DNA from: Cohaesibacter haloalkalitolerans
GTDB lineage: Bacteria > Pseudomonadota > Alphaproteobacteria > Rhizobiales > Cohaesibacteraceae
Reading direction: 5' to 3'
Assembly: GCF_003574655.1 (NCBI RefSeq)
Contig: NZ_QNUM01000002.1
Span: forward strand, 682,001 to 746,000
DNA: 64,000 nt
Notes under the pieces: generated by a model
What the model was told of the DNA's origin: nothing
The model's input: the letters and a program-made list of their open reading frames with translations, nothing else
The model's database searches: none
Program-made: the position numbers and the translations under genes
Shown: positions 52,815 to 63,215 of the stretch, one piece after another
How the letters are laid out: every line of letters starts with the position of its first letter
Numbering within the stretch: the stretch's first letter is position 1

Positions 52815-54779
52815 GTGTCTCAATTTCTACCAACCCGCAGCCTTGTGGCCTTTCGTGCCGGTTTGCTTGCCCTGACCCTTGTCGCAAGCGGCGCAATCAA
52901 CCTGATGGACGGGGATGGCAGGGCGCATGCGGTCGAATTCGAGACATGGGTGAGCGGCTCCTCACTGATGGGCGAGCCAAAATACACCGACGATTTTTCC
53001 CATTTCGACTATGTCAATCCGGATGCCCCGAAGACAGGTGACGCCCGCCTCGCGGTGGTGGGCAGCTATGACAGTTTCAACCCGATCCTGACCAAGGGCG
53101 AGGCCGCATCCGGCCTCGGCTTGATCTACGAAACCCTGTTCACGCCTTCCTATGACGAGATTTCATCGAATTATGGCCTTCTGGCCCAGGCGATGTATGT
53201 CGGGCCCAATTTCTCCTATGTGAAATTCCGCCTGCGCAGCGATGCCCGCTGGCACGACGGCGTTGCAATCACGCCGGAAGATGTCATCTGGTCGTTCGAG
53301 CAATCCATCGAGCTCAACCCGCAGCGCAAGTTCTACTATTCCCACGTCAAGTCCGCCGAAGTGACGGGCGACAACGAGGTGACCTTCACCTTCGACCAGC
53401 AAGGCAACCGCGAGCTGCCATTCATCGTCGGGGAACTGATGATCCTGCCCAAGCACTGGTGGACCGGGCAAAATGCCAAGGGGGAGACACGGGACATCAG
53501 TCACGGCACGCTGGAACCACCGCTCGGGTCAGGCCCCTACAAAATAAAGAGCTTCTCGGCGGGCAAATATGTCGAATATGGCCGCGTGGCCGATTATTGG
53601 GGCAAAGACCTCAACATCAATGTCGGCCAGAACAATTTCGATACGATCCGCTATGAGTTCTTCCGGGACAGTACGGTGATGTTCGAGGCCTTCAAGTCGG
53701 GAGCCTATGACTTCCGGATGGAATCTACCGCCAAGACATGGGCCACGGGCTATGACTTCCCGGCAGTCAAGGACGGCAAGGTGAAAATGGATGTGGTACC
53801 CGACGAATCCTCGGGCGTCATGGTCGGCTTCATCCCGAACCTGAGGCGGGAAAAATTCCAGAACCCCAAGGTGCGCGAAGCCCTCAACTATGTGTTCAAT
53901 TTCGAGGAAATGAACCGCACCCTGTTCTATGACCAGTACAGCCGCATCAACAGCTATTTCTTCGGCTCGGAACTGGCCTCTTCAGGCAAGGCTGAAGGCA
54001 AGGTCAAGGAGCTGCTCGAGCCGCTGCGTGACCAGATTCCGGCAGCGGCCTTCGACGCCTACGCCAATCCCAAGGTGGAAAGCCGCGAGGACCTGCGCGA
54101 CAATCTGAAAAAAGCGCTCGATCTGTTCAAGGAAGCTGGTTGGGAACCAAGGACCGAGGTGGACGAGGAAAAGCGGGACAACGGCTTCCTGCACAAGATC
54201 ATGGTTTCCGTCGGGCTAGCCAGCGATCCCACCAGGATCGTCATGCGCAACGCCAAGGGGGAAGCCTTCGAGATCGAATATCTGCTCAATGGCGAGGCCT
54301 TCGAGCGGGTTGCCCTGCGGCTGCAGGCATCACTTGAGCGCGTTGGCATCAAGCTCATTCCACGCGTTGTCGACAGTGCGCAATATGTCAACCGCATTCG
54401 CAGCCGCGATTATGATCTGGTCTATCTTGGCTGGAGCCAGAGCCTGTCGCCGGGCAACGAACAGCGGGAATATTTCGGTTCTGCCTCTGCCGACCGGGAC
54501 GGCTCGGCCAACTATGCCGGCATCAAGAACCCCGCGGTCGATACGCTCATCAACAAGATCGTTTATGCCAAAGATCGCAGCGATCTGGAAGCGGCAACGA
54601 AGGCGATGGACCGGGTTCTGCTGGCCAACCATTACGTCATTCCGGGCTGGACCATGCCTGCCTTCCGCATCGCCTATTGGGACAAGTTTGGCCATGTCGA
54701 TCCACTGCCCAAGTTGACGATCGGCTTCCCGACCATCTGGTGGTACGACCAGGCCAAGGCCACGGCGGCAAAGATGTAA
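52815..54779 (+). CDS. yejA: Peptide ABC transporter substrate-binding protein, Sec-exported (YejA-like 1)
   Basis: A 654-residue family 5 solute-binding protein. The Sec signal ends at about residue 39 (GRAHA). The mature part has EPKYTDDFSHFDYVNPDAPK, the YejA-type start, then FRLRSDARWHDGVAITPEDV, typical of this family, and a C-terminal WWYDQ. It should bind oligopeptides in the periplasm. GTG 52815 has GGAG seven bases upstream. It heads the yejAABEF operon and is followed by a second, Tat-exported homolog. Confidence 0.9.
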   Translation: MSQFLPTRSLVAFRAGLLALTLVASGAINLMDGDGRAHAVEFETWVSGSSLMGEPKYTDDFSHFDYVNPDAPKTGDARLAVVGSYDSFNPILTKGEAASGLGLIYETLFTPSYDEISSNYGLLAQAMYVGPNFSYVKFRLRSDARWHDGVAITPEDVIWSFEQSIELNPQRKFYYSHVKSAEVTGDNEVTFTFDQQGNRELPFIVGELMILPKHWWTGQNAKGETRDISHGTLEPPLGSGPYKIKSFSAGKYVEYGRVADYWGKDLNINVGQNNFDTIRYEFFRDSTVMFEAFKSGAYDFRMESTAKTWATGYDFPAVKDGKVKMDVVPDESSGVMVGFIPNLRREKFQNPKVREALNYVFNFEEMNRTLFYDQYSRINSYFFGSELASSGKAEGKVKELLEPLRDQIPAAAFDAYANPKVESREDLRDNLKKALDLFKEAGWEPRTEVDEEKRDNGFLHKIMVSVGLASDPTRIVMRNAKGEAFEIEYLLNGEAFERVALRLQASLERVGIKLIPRVVDSAQYVNRIRSRDYDLVYLGWSQSLSPGNEQREYFGSASADRDGSANYAGIKNPAVDTLINKIVYAKDRSDLEAATKAMDRVLLANHYVIPGWTMPAFRIAYWDKFGHVDPLPKLTIGFPTIWWYDQAKATAAKM

Positions 54780-54829
54780 TCGCCCCGGATTGAACGCAAG
54801 ATCCGTAAACGACAGAAAAGGCAGGATGC

Positions 54830-56731
54830 ATGACACGAGGCAATGACACGATTTTCGACCCGCCCGAACGCGCGGACCAACCGCGTAAGGGGCTGTCCCG
54901 TCGCGCTGTCCTCAAGTCATCGGCCTTTTTCGCCACCCTTGGTCTTGGTCTGACCGGCCGTCCCCTTGTCGGCTTTGCCAGCAGTGAGCGCCACGGCCTT
55001 TCGGTGTTTGGCGAACTCAAATATGTCCCGGATTTTGCCCATTTCGACTATATCAATCCCGCTGCGCCCAAGGGTGGCAAGATTGCCCTTGGGCCGGTCT
55101 CCTGGAACTACAACCAGAATCCGCAAACCTTCAACACTCTCAACGGCTTTGTGCTGAGGGGGGATGCCCCTCCAATGATTGAGCTGTTGTTCGACACGCT
55201 GATGGTCAGGGCCTATGACGAGCCGGACGCGGTCTATTGTCATCTCGCCCGCTCGGTCGCCCTGGCTCCGAATGGCAGCCGGATGACCTTTACCTTGCGC
55301 CCGGAAGCCCGCTTTCATGACGGCACTCCGGTGACCGCAGACGACGTGGTCTTCTCCTACCGGATCCTCAAGGAAAAGGGACATCCGGTGCTGCAAGCCG
55401 TGCTCAAGGATATCGATAGGGTTGAGATAGAAGACGGCACCATCGTTTTCCATCTGGCAAAGAATCATGCGCGGCAGGGTGTTTTGGATGCTGCCAGCAT
55501 CGTTCCCATCTTTGCCAAGGCCCAGTATGACGACAAGACCTTTGGTGCCTCAAGCCTCAAGCCTCCCGTCGGCTCTGGCCCCTACAGGGTCGCATCGGTC
55601 AATCCGGGCAGCAGTCTTACCCTTGAGCGGGATCCTGCCTATTGGGCGGCAAAGCTGCCGACCGCAGTGGGGCATTACAATTTTGGCACAATCGAGATTG
55701 TCTTCACCCGCGACCAGACCGTGCTGTTCGAAGCCTTCAAAAAGGGTGACATCACCTATTTCGAGGATTTTTCCTCGACCAGTTGGGCCACCCGCTATGA
55801 CTTCCCCGCCATCAAGGACAGGCGGGTCCAGCGACTGGAAATTCCCGACCACACGCCCTCCGGGGCGCAGGGCTGGTTCTTCAACACCCGTCGGGCCAAG
55901 TTTGCCGACAAGCGCACCCGGCAGGCCATTGCCCTCGCCTTCGATTTCGAATGGTCCAACAAGCAGCTGTTCCATGGTCTCTACCAGCGCACGGCCTCGT
56001 TCTTCGAGCGCAGCGCGATGAAGGCCGAAGGCCTGCCAACGGGCGCCGAACTGGCGCTCTTGGAACGCTATCGTGCGACGCTGGACCCGGATGTTTTCAA
56101 GGATGCCTACAGCCCGCCGACCTCAGACGGATCAGGCAAGGACAGGGCACTGCTGCGCAAGGCCTTCGAGTTGCTGAAAGAGGCGGGATGGACCAAGAGC
56201 GACAAGGGGCTGACCAATGCCGCCGGAGACGTGCTGAGCATCGAGCTTCTGGCCAACAGCCCGCTGTTCGAGCGGATCGTGACGCCATGGGCGGCCAATC
56301 TGGAACGGCTCGGCATTCCCCTAACCTTCCGTCTGGTCGATCCCTCACAATATCAGAGCCGCATCGACAGCTTCGATTTCGACATGGTTGGCCAGCGCTA
56401 TTCCATGTCCCAGAACATGGCCCCATCCCTCGCCAATTTTCTCGGCTCCGAGGCAGCCCATATGACCGGCAGTCTCAATCTTGCCGGGTTTGCCAACAAG
56501 GCTGTCGATGACCTGATCACGACGGGACTTGCCGCCAAGACGCGGGACGAGATGAATGATGCAGGCCGGGCGATCGACCGCATCTGGCGCGCCGGACATT
56601 ACTGGGTGCCAAACTGGAACAAGCCGGTGCACACCATCGGCGTCTGGTCCGGCTTCGGCAGACCGGAGGAAGACAGGCTCTACGACTTCCAGCCAGCCAT
56701 TTGGTGGTGGAAAGAAGCAAGCGATTCATAA
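54830..56731 (+). CDS. yejA: Peptide ABC transporter substrate-binding protein, Tat-exported (YejA-like 2)
   Basis: A 633-residue homolog of the preceding protein. The N terminus carries LSRRAVLKSSAFFATLG, a Tat signal with the twin arginines at 24-25, so it may be exported folded. The mature part begins LSVFGELKYVPDFAHFDYIN and contains FTLRPEARFHDGTPVTADDV; it ends FQPAIWWWKE. The two proteins differ strongly, so they probably bind different peptides. A ten-base-pair hairpin follows at 56746 before yejB. Confidence 0.9.
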   Translation: MTRGNDTIFDPPERADQPRKGLSRRAVLKSSAFFATLGLGLTGRPLVGFASSERHGLSVFGELKYVPDFAHFDYINPAAPKGGKIALGPVSWNYNQNPQTFNTLNGFVLRGDAPPMIELLFDTLMVRAYDEPDAVYCHLARSVALAPNGSRMTFTLRPEARFHDGTPVTADDVVFSYRILKEKGHPVLQAVLKDIDRVEIEDGTIVFHLAKNHARQGVLDAASIVPIFAKAQYDDKTFGASSLKPPVGSGPYRVASVNPGSSLTLERDPAYWAAKLPTAVGHYNFGTIEIVFTRDQTVLFEAFKKGDITYFEDFSSTSWATRYDFPAIKDRRVQRLEIPDHTPSGAQGWFFNTRRAKFADKRTRQAIALAFDFEWSNKQLFHGLYQRTASFFERSAMKAEGLPTGAELALLERYRATLDPDVFKDAYSPPTSDGSGKDRALLRKAFELLKEAGWTKSDKGLTNAAGDVLSIELLANSPLFERIVTPWAANLERLGIPLTFRLVDPSQYQSRIDSFDFDMVGQRYSMSQNMAPSLANFLGSEAAHMTGSLNLAGFANKAVDDLITTGLAAKTRDEMNDAGRAIDRIWRAGHYWVPNWNKPVHTIGVWSGFGRPEEDRLYDFQPAIWWWKEASDS

Positions 56732-56745
56732 GCTTGCAGGACTTC

Positions 56746-56773
56746 GGTAACCATATTCTGATTTATGGTTACC
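56746..56773 (+). promoter_or_regulatory. Intercistronic hairpin between yejA2 and yejB
   Basis: GGTAACCATA (56746-56755) and TATGGTTACC (56764-56773) form a perfect ten-base-pair stem with an eight-base loop and no T-run. Such hairpins often protect the upstream message and lower expression of the permease genes. Confidence 0.6.
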
Positions 56774-56909
56774 AAAGGGTTAGGATGGCACCTGCCACAA
56801 GGCAAGAGCCTTTCGCTTCGGACAAAAGTCCGGATCACGACACTTGAAAGCAATCAAACCGGTACACCATGAAGGAAGATGGGGCCGGTTCAGAGGATGG
56901 AGAGACTTT

Positions 56910-58019
56910 TTGGGCGCTTACATATTGCGACGTCTCCTCTTGATCATTCCGACGCTGATCGGGATCATGGCGATCAATTTCGCGGTCATCCAGTTCGCTC
57001 CCGGCGGCCCCGTCGAGCGCGTCATCGCGCAGGTGACGGGCACCGATGTGTCTGCAACCGCCCGCATTTCCGGCGGCGGCAGCGACTTTGCCGGAACGGG
57101 AACGGGGGGCGGTGGCGCTGGCGATGACATCACCTCGAAATACCGAGGCGCTCAGGGGCTCGACCCCGACTTCATCAAGGATCTGGAAAAGCAGTTCGGG
57201 TTTGACAAGCCGCCACTGGAGCGCTTCCTCGGCATGCTGGGCAACTATGCCACCTTCAACTTCGGTGACAGCTATTTCCGCGACATCAGCGTGCTGCAAC
57301 TGATCAAGGAGAAAATGCCGGTTTCCATCTCGCTCGGCCTCTGGATGACCCTGATCTCCTACATGATCTCCATTCCGCTCGGCATCCGCAAGGCGGTCTC
57401 CGATGGCTCGCGCTTCGATGTCTGGACCAGCGCCGTGGTCATTGTCGGCTATGCCATTCCGGGCTTTCTGTTTGCTGTTCTGCTGATCGTGCTGTTTGCC
57501 GGCGGGTCCTTCTTTGACTGGTTCCCGCTGCGTGGTCTGGTCTCGGACAATTTCGCCGATCTCAGCTGGTGGGAAAAGGTGCTGGACTATTTCTGGCACA
57601 TGGTGCTGCCGCTGATCGCCCTGTCCCTGTCGGCCTTTGCCACCACAACGCTTCTGACCAAGAACTCCTTTTTGGACGAAATCCGCAAGCAATATGTGGT
57701 GACGGCGCGTGCCAAGGGACTGACCGAGCGGCAGGTGCTCTATGGTCATGTGTTCCGCAACGCCATGCTGATCGTCATCGCCGGTTTTCCCGGTGCCTTC
57801 ATCGGGGCCTTCTTCGGCGGCTCCCTGCTGATCGAGACGATTTTCTCCCTTGATGGGCTGGGTCTCCTGTCCTTTGAAAGCGTGATCAACCGTGACTATG
57901 CCGTGGTCTTCGCGACGCTCTACATCTTCTCGCTTATGGGGCTCATCATCGGCCTTGTGTCCGACGTCACCTATATGTTGATCGATCCGCGCATCGATTT
58001 CGAGAGCCGGGAGGTGTAA
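56910..58019 (+). CDS. yejB: Peptide ABC transporter permease YejB
   Basis: A 369-residue permease. TTG 56910 gives [20 protein letters not shown], the family start, with GGAG seven bases before it; the longer frame to 56844 is not needed. About six helices follow. A glycine-rich insertion [17 protein letters not shown] lies at about 80-97 in the periplasmic part. The docking loop is [24 protein letters not shown]. It pairs with YejE. Confidence 0.93.
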   Translation: MGAYILRRLLLIIPTLIGIMAINFAVIQFAPGGPVERVIAQVTGTDVSATARISGGGSDFAGTGTGGGGAGDDITSKYRGAQGLDPDFIKDLEKQFGFDKPPLERFLGMLGNYATFNFGDSYFRDISVLQLIKEKMPVSISLGLWMTLISYMISIPLGIRKAVSDGSRFDVWTSAVVIVGYAIPGFLFAVLLIVLFAGGSFFDWFPLRGLVSDNFADLSWWEKVLDYFWHMVLPLIALSLSAFATTTLLTKNSFLDEIRKQYVVTARAKGLTERQVLYGHVFRNAMLIVIAGFPGAFIGAFFGGSLLIETIFSLDGLGLLSFESVINRDYAVVFATLYIFSLMGLIIGLVSDVTYMLIDPRIDFESREV

Positions 58020-58021
58020 GG

Positions 58022-59161
58022 ATGAGCAACGACACCATGACCAAAGCCAAAAAGCCCCGTTTTCACGATCGCCTCTCGCCGCTCAACCAGCGACGGCTGA
58101 AGAATTTCAAGGCCAACAAGCGCGGCTATGTCTCGCTGTGGCTGTTCCTCATCCTGTTTTTCGTGACGCTGTTTGCCGAACTGATTGCCAATGACAAGCC
58201 GCTACTGGTTTCCTACAAGGGCGAAATCCTCTCGCCACTTCTGACTGACTATCCGGAAACCCGGTTTGGCGGTTTCCTGCCGACGACAGATTATCGCGAT
58301 CCCTTCATCCAGGAAGAGATAAACGACAACGGCTGGATTCTCTGGGCACCGATCCGCTACAGCTACAAGACGGTCAACATGGATCTGCCGACCCCTGCTC
58401 CGGCGCCGCCAAGCTGGATGCTCGATAAGGCAACCCGCTGCGCCCCGTTTGATCAGGGGATCAACGACCGCAACTGCACCATCGGCAACTGGAACTGGAT
58501 CGGCACCGACGATCAGGGACGCGACGTGTTGGCGCGCCTTATCTATGGCTTCCGCATCTCGGTGCTGTTCGGGCTGACACTGACCCTGTTCTCCTCGGTG
58601 ATCGGGGTGACCGCCGGTGCGGTACAGGGTTATTTTGGCGGCCTCACGGACCTTGTGTTCCAGCGCTTCATAGAAATCTGGACCTCGGTGCCACAGCTCT
58701 ATCTGCTGCTCATCATCGCGGCCATCATCACGCCAAGCTTCTGGATCCTGCTGTCGATCCTGTTGTTGTTCAGCTGGGTGGCGCTGGTGGGTGTGGTGCG
58801 TGCGGAATTCCTGCGTGCCCGCAACTTCGAATATGTCTCGGCGGCGCGGGCCCTCGGGGTTTCCAATCGCACCATCATGCTCCGGCACCTGCTGCCGAAC
58901 GCCATGGTGGCAACGCTGACCTTCATGCCCTTCATCCTCAACGGCTCGATCACGACCCTCACCTCGCTCGACTTCCTCGGCTTCGGTCTGCCGCCGGGAT
59001 CGCCATCGCTGGGCGAGCTGTTGGCACAGGGCAAGAAGAATATCGAGGCACCGTGGCTCGGGATAACCGGGTTCCTGTCGATTTCCATCATGCTGAGCCT
59101 GTTGATCTTCATCGGCGAAGCGGTGCGCGATGCCTTTGATCCGCGCAAGACATTTCACTAG
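58022..59161 (+). CDS. yejE: Peptide ABC transporter permease YejE
   Basis: A 379-residue permease. A cytoplasmic start (SPLNQRRLKNFKANKRGY) typical of YejE/OppC is followed by helix one, a periplasmic stretch with cysteine pairs and IGTDDQGRDVLARLIYGFRISVLFGL, the OppC signature, then the docking loop YVSAARALGVSNRTIMLRHLLPNA. It forms the channel with YejB. It begins three bases after yejB and ends 12 before yejF. Confidence 0.95.
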   Translation: MSNDTMTKAKKPRFHDRLSPLNQRRLKNFKANKRGYVSLWLFLILFFVTLFAELIANDKPLLVSYKGEILSPLLTDYPETRFGGFLPTTDYRDPFIQEEINDNGWILWAPIRYSYKTVNMDLPTPAPAPPSWMLDKATRCAPFDQGINDRNCTIGNWNWIGTDDQGRDVLARLIYGFRISVLFGLTLTLFSSVIGVTAGAVQGYFGGLTDLVFQRFIEIWTSVPQLYLLLIIAAIITPSFWILLSILLLFSWVALVGVVRAEFLRARNFEYVSAARALGVSNRTIMLRHLLPNAMVATLTFMPFILNGSITTLTSLDFLGFGLPPGSPSLGELLAQGKKNIEAPWLGITGFLSISIMLSLLIFIGEAVRDAFDPRKTFH

Positions 59162-59173
59162 GGAGGGAAGCCA

Positions 59174-60817
59174 ATGACCAAGACCCTATCTTCTCAGCCG
59201 CTTCTTTCCGTCAGGGATCTGTCTGTCGCCTTCCAGCAGGATGGCAAGGAGCAGTTGGCCGTTGACCGCATCTCCTTTGATCTGGAGAAGGGCGAGACCA
59301 TGGCGCTGGTGGGCGAGTCCGGTTCGGGCAAGTCCGTCTCGGCCCTGTCCATCCTCAAGCTGTTGCCCTATCCGGCGGCTTCCCATCCGTCCGGCCAGAT
59401 CCTGTTTGACGGGATCGACCTGCTCAACGCGCCGGACAAGACCCTGCGCGCTGTGCGTGGCAACCGGATCTCAATGATCTTTCAGGAACCGATGAGTTCC
59501 CTCAATCCGCTGCATACAGTCGAAAAGCAGATCGGCGAAGTGCTGTCCATCCACCATGGCATGGGCGAAAAGCAGGCCCGCGAGCGGGTTCTTGAGCTGC
59601 TCAACGACGTGGGCATCCGCGAGCCGGAAAAGCGCCTCAAGAGCTACCCCCATCAGCTTTCGGGCGGCCAGCGCCAACGTGTGATGATCGCCATGGCGCT
59701 TGCCAACGAACCCGAGCTGCTGATTGCCGACGAACCGACCACGGCGCTTGACGTCACGGTGCAGGCGCAGATTCTGGAACTGCTGCGCACATTGCAGAAG
59801 ACCCACGGCATGGCGCTGCTGTTCATCACCCATGATCTGGGCATCGTGGAAAAGCTCGCTGACAAGGTCTGTGTGATGACCAAGGGCGAGATCGTTGAAC
59901 GGGGAGCGACCAAAGAGCTGTTTGCCAATCCGACCCACCCCTACACCCGGCATCTGCTCAATTCCGAGCCGAGCGGCGAGGCCCGCCCGGTGGCCGATGA
60001 TGCGCCCATCCTGCTTGAAACCGAGGATCTCAAGGTCTGGTTCCCGATCAAGCGCGGTTTCATGCGCAAGATCGTGGGGCACATCAAGGCGGTGGATGGC
60101 ATTTCGCTGTCGATCCGTAGCGGTGAAACACTGGGGATCGTTGGCGAATCCGGTTCGGGCAAGACGACACTGGGGCTGGCGCTGCTGCGCATGATTTCGT
60201 CTGAAGGTCCGATCGTCTTTCAGGGCCATCATCTTGACGGGCTGAACAGCAAGGCCATGCGGGACAAGCGGGGCGACATGCAGATCGTCTTTCAGGACCC
60301 GTTCGGCTCGCTCTCGCCGCGCATGTCCATCGCCCAGATCGTCGATGAGGGTCTGGCCATCCACGCTCCTGAACTCAGCGAAGAGGAACGTGACGCCAAG
60401 GTCGTTGCCGTTTTGCGGGAAGTGGGCATCGACCCGGACACCCGCCATCGCTATCCGCACGAGTTTTCCGGCGGTCAGCGCCAGCGCATTTCGATTGCGC
60501 GTGCGATGGTGCTGGAGCCCAAATTCGTCATGCTGGACGAGCCGACCAGTGCACTCGACATGAGCGTTCAGGCACAGGTGGTGGATCTGCTGCGCGATCT
60601 GCAGGCCAAGCATGGTCTCACCTACCTGTTCATCAGCCACGACCTCAAGGTGGTCAGGGCCCTGTCCAATCGTGTCATCGTGATGCGCAACGGCAAGGTG
60701 GTCGAGGAAGGCAGTGTTGAAAGAATATTCAAGGCCCCCGAAACCGACTACACAAAGGCCCTGATGGCGGCTGCCCTACGCATGGAAACGGCACCGGAAG
60801 GCGTGGTCGCGGACTGA
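59174..60817 (+). CDS. yejF: Peptide ABC transporter fused ATPase YejF
   Basis: A 547-residue protein with two ABC domains. Walker A motifs are GESGSGKSV (near 44-52) and GESGSGKTT (near 323-331). Each half has LSGGQRQRV or FSGGQRQRI signature and a Walker B ([12 protein letters not shown] and [11 protein letters not shown]). It drives the YejBE channel. A weak GC hairpin lies just past the stop at 60818-60839. Confidence 0.95.
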   Translation: MTKTLSSQPLLSVRDLSVAFQQDGKEQLAVDRISFDLEKGETMALVGESGSGKSVSALSILKLLPYPAASHPSGQILFDGIDLLNAPDKTLRAVRGNRISMIFQEPMSSLNPLHTVEKQIGEVLSIHHGMGEKQARERVLELLNDVGIREPEKRLKSYPHQLSGGQRQRVMIAMALANEPELLIADEPTTALDVTVQAQILELLRTLQKTHGMALLFITHDLGIVEKLADKVCVMTKGEIVERGATKELFANPTHPYTRHLLNSEPSGEARPVADDAPILLETEDLKVWFPIKRGFMRKIVGHIKAVDGISLSIRSGETLGIVGESGSGKTTLGLALLRMISSEGPIVFQGHHLDGLNSKAMRDKRGDMQIVFQDPFGSLSPRMSIAQIVDEGLAIHAPELSEEERDAKVVAVLREVGIDPDTRHRYPHEFSGGQRQRISIARAMVLEPKFVMLDEPTSALDMSVQAQVVDLLRDLQAKHGLTYLFISHDLKVVRALSNRVIVMRNGKVVEEGSVERIFKAPETDYTKALMAAALRMETAPEGVVAD

Positions 60818-60839
60818 GGAGGCGCTGTTTGCGCTCTCC
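60818..60839. terminator. Weak GC hairpin after yejF
   Basis: GGAGGCGC and GCGCTCTCC flank TGTTT with one bulge, between convergent genes. There is no T-run. Confidence 0.35.
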
Positions 60840-60857
60840 CCAGCCTTGATGCTCCGC

Positions 60858-61103
60858 CTAGTCGTCATCGCTCGGCAGACGTACAGGCCCACTCGGGAAG
60901 GCTGGCTGTCCGCGCAGGATGCGGCTCATGCATTTGTTGTACTCTCTCATCAAATGGGGATTGCCGTATTTGATCGCTTCTTCGCGGATCAGCTGGCAGC
61001 GCTTCAAATCTGCAGATGCGTCACTTGCGGGCATCAAGCTGCGAGCCGAAGCGGGGCTCGCCATAAGTAAAACCAGAAGAAAGCTGCACGTCTTGGGTGT
61101 CAT
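60858..61103 (-). CDS. Small exported protein with two mature cysteines
   Basis: An 81-residue precursor. The signal MTPKTCSFLLVLLMASPASA is cut near residue 20. The mature 60 residues contain one cysteine in LKRCQLIREEAIKYG and one in YNKCMSRILRG, a helical hairpin pattern possibly closed by a disulfide. AAGGAG lies six bases before ATG 61103, so expression is likely. I do not recognise the family. It converges with yejF. Confidence 0.65.
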   Translation of the reverse strand: MTPKTCSFLLVLLMASPASARSLMPASDASADLKRCQLIREEAIKYGNPHLMREYNKCMSRILRGQPAFPSGPVRLPSDDD

Positions 61104-61220
61104 GATAGGCTCCTTTTGTGAACAGTGCTTTCCTATTGGTCGCTTTGACTTGCCATTCGGTTCCAACCCTCTTTATTGTTCCGGCCAAAACAACCATCGC
61201 CTCCCAAAGGACACGACTTC

Positions 61221-62162
61221 ATGAAAATTGCACTGACCGCAAAGGGCTGGGATATTCCTGCCTGGACCGAGAATCTCAACAAGCTTTTGCCGGATGCCGA
61301 GGTTCGGCTGTCCGATGATCTGGGCGATCTCAGTGAGATCGATTATGCCCTTGCGTGGAAGGGGGACACGGCCTTCCTGAAGGACCTGCCCAATCTGAAG
61401 GCCATCTTCTCGCTTGGCGCCGGTGTTGAATTTCTGACCCAGGAACCAGACCTGCCGAATGTGCCGATCGTGCGCGTCATTGGTGACGATCTGACGGCCC
61501 GCATGTGCGAATATGTGGTGCTGAATGTGTTGATGCATCACCGCCACAGCCTGCGCAGCCTCGGCCTTCAGGCCAACAGGGACTGGAACCAGACGCCCGA
61601 TGCGGCGGCTGAGGATTTCCGGGTCGGGATGCTCGGGATTGGCGTGCTCGGCCTTGCCGCTGCCCGCAAGCTGCAAAATCTCGGCTACCGGGTTTCCGGC
61701 TGGAGCCGCTCGCCCAAGCAGGTGGATGGCCTTGCAACCTATCACGGCACCGAAGGCCTTGATGAGATGCTGGCAAAAACCGACATTCTCGTCTCGCTGC
61801 TGCCGCACACGCCGCAGACCGAGGGCATTCTCAATATTGACCTGTTCAAGAAGCTTGCCAAGGATGGTCCGCTGGGCGGGCCGGTGATCATCAACGCCGG
61901 ACGGGGCAAGCTTCAGGTTGAAGCCGACATCGAGACCGCCATCCGGGAAGGGATTCTCGCCGGAGCATCGCTCGATGTCTTCGAGCAGGAACCGCTGCCC
62001 GAAGACAGCCCGCTGTGGGATCTGCCCAATGTCATCATCACGCCGCATATCGCCGCCGTCAGCGCTCCTTATGCTACAACCAAGGGCATCGTCGAGCAAA
62101 TTCTGCGCAATGAAGCGGGCGAGCCGATGGTCGGCATCGTCGATCGGGGTGTGGGCTATTAA
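61221..62162 (+). CDS. ghrA: Glyoxylate/hydroxypyruvate reductase A-like protein
   Basis: A 313-residue D-2-hydroxyacid dehydrogenase. The NAD(P)-binding loop is GMLGIGVLGLAAARKL, followed by WSRSPK, suggesting NADPH. The catalytic residues are Arg in INAGRGK, Glu in DVFEQEPLPEDSPLW and His in TPHIAAV. The ending IVDRGVGY is like E. coli GhrA. It should reduce glyoxylate or hydroxypyruvate. ATG 61221 has AAGGA nine bases upstream. Confidence 0.88.
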   Translation: MKIALTAKGWDIPAWTENLNKLLPDAEVRLSDDLGDLSEIDYALAWKGDTAFLKDLPNLKAIFSLGAGVEFLTQEPDLPNVPIVRVIGDDLTARMCEYVVLNVLMHHRHSLRSLGLQANRDWNQTPDAAAEDFRVGMLGIGVLGLAAARKLQNLGYRVSGWSRSPKQVDGLATYHGTEGLDEMLAKTDILVSLLPHTPQTEGILNIDLFKKLAKDGPLGGPVIINAGRGKLQVEADIETAIREGILAGASLDVFEQEPLPEDSPLWDLPNVIITPHIAAVSAPYATTKGIVEQILRNEAGEPMVGIVDRGVGY

Positions 62163-62165
62163 GCC

Positions 62166-63080
62166 CTACCCAACCAGACGCCGGATTGCCCTGAGGGCGC
62201 CATATTCATTCTGCGCGATGCGCTCGATGGCCCCGGCAAGCGGCTCCCTGGCCACTGCCATGTGATAGCCATTGGCGTGCAGCAGGGTTTCGGCGTCGGT
62301 CATGATGCCCACATGGCCCGGCCAGAAGACCAGATCACCGCGCTCGAGCGGGGGGAGACCGGCTGACAAGTCGAGCGCAACCCCTGCTTCCTTTTCCTGC
62401 ATTGATGCATCGCGCAGCATCGGGATGCCCGCCAATTCGCAGGAAAGCTGAACAAGACCCGAGCAATCGATGCCGAGGGAGCTCTTGCCGCCCCACAGAT
62501 AGGGTGTCCCGACAAGGCTTTCGGCGACGGTGACGAAATCATCCGCCTTGTCTTCAACGTCCTGCACATGCTGGGCAACGACCCAGCCAGCCTCGCCATT
62601 GGGCGTTGGCATGTTGAGCAGCTTGCGATAGCGGGTGCCGCGGACTTCCCGCTCTTCCCCAAGGATCAGCCCTGCGCCAAGTGACAGGAACACGGCGGCG
62701 GGAAATTTGAGGTCTGGTCCGGGATAGACGAAGGTGCGCACGGCGCTGACCCGGTGGGTCGGTGCCCCGACGACGAATTCGTCATTGAGTGGCCCGCCGA
62801 ACGGCCCGAGCGCGTTGGAAGGCATGTAGCCGACATAGCCATCGCCATCAAGCTGCACCCAGCTCCAGCCGTTGGCCCCTTCCTCGAACACCTTCACCAC
62901 CTCGCCCAGCATCGCCTGCGTATCCAGCCCGCTGCGCCCGTCAGCGCCGGACTTCAGCGGCGCAATCGGCACCTGCACCCGCTTGATGAGCGGATCGACG
63001 AAGCGTTCAGCCTCGACCTGCCCCATCAGGCGTTTGTCTGCAAGATCGGGGCGAAAGGCGTTGAGAGACGGATTGAGCAT
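62166..63080 (-). CDS. NlpC/P60 family peptidase with SH3 domains
   Basis: A 304-residue protein without a clear signal peptide. Bacterial SH3-like segments occupy the first half (about 50-175). The catalytic domain has GTPYLWGGKSSLGIDCSGLV with the nucleophilic cysteine, GHVGIM with the histidine and HANGYHM with the third polar residue. It should cut the gamma-D-Glu-mDAP bond of peptidoglycan fragments. It has the same strand as the MarR gene and the M17 peptidase, which suggests wall-peptide recycling. Confidence 0.92.
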   Translation of the reverse strand: MLNPSLNAFRPDLADKRLMGQVEAERFVDPLIKRVQVPIAPLKSGADGRSGLDTQAMLGEVVKVFEEGANGWSWVQLDGDGYVGYMPSNALGPFGGPLNDEFVVGAPTHRVSAVRTFVYPGPDLKFPAAVFLSLGAGLILGEEREVRGTRYRKLLNMPTPNGEAGWVVAQHVQDVEDKADDFVTVAESLVGTPYLWGGKSSLGIDCSGLVQLSCELAGIPMLRDASMQEKEAGVALDLSAGLPPLERGDLVFWPGHVGIMTDAETLLHANGYHMAVAREPLAGAIERIAQNEYGALRAIRRLVG

Positions 63081-63215
63081 CAGCTGTTCCTGTTATCGTA
63101 TTCTGTTGACGGACCCGGAGAGAAAAGGGAAAACCTGAGGCGAAGGACCACACTAAGCCGCAGGCAGGCAAGGCAGCCAGCCCCGACGGTGCGTCAAGCT
63201 ATATCCCCTCGCCCT

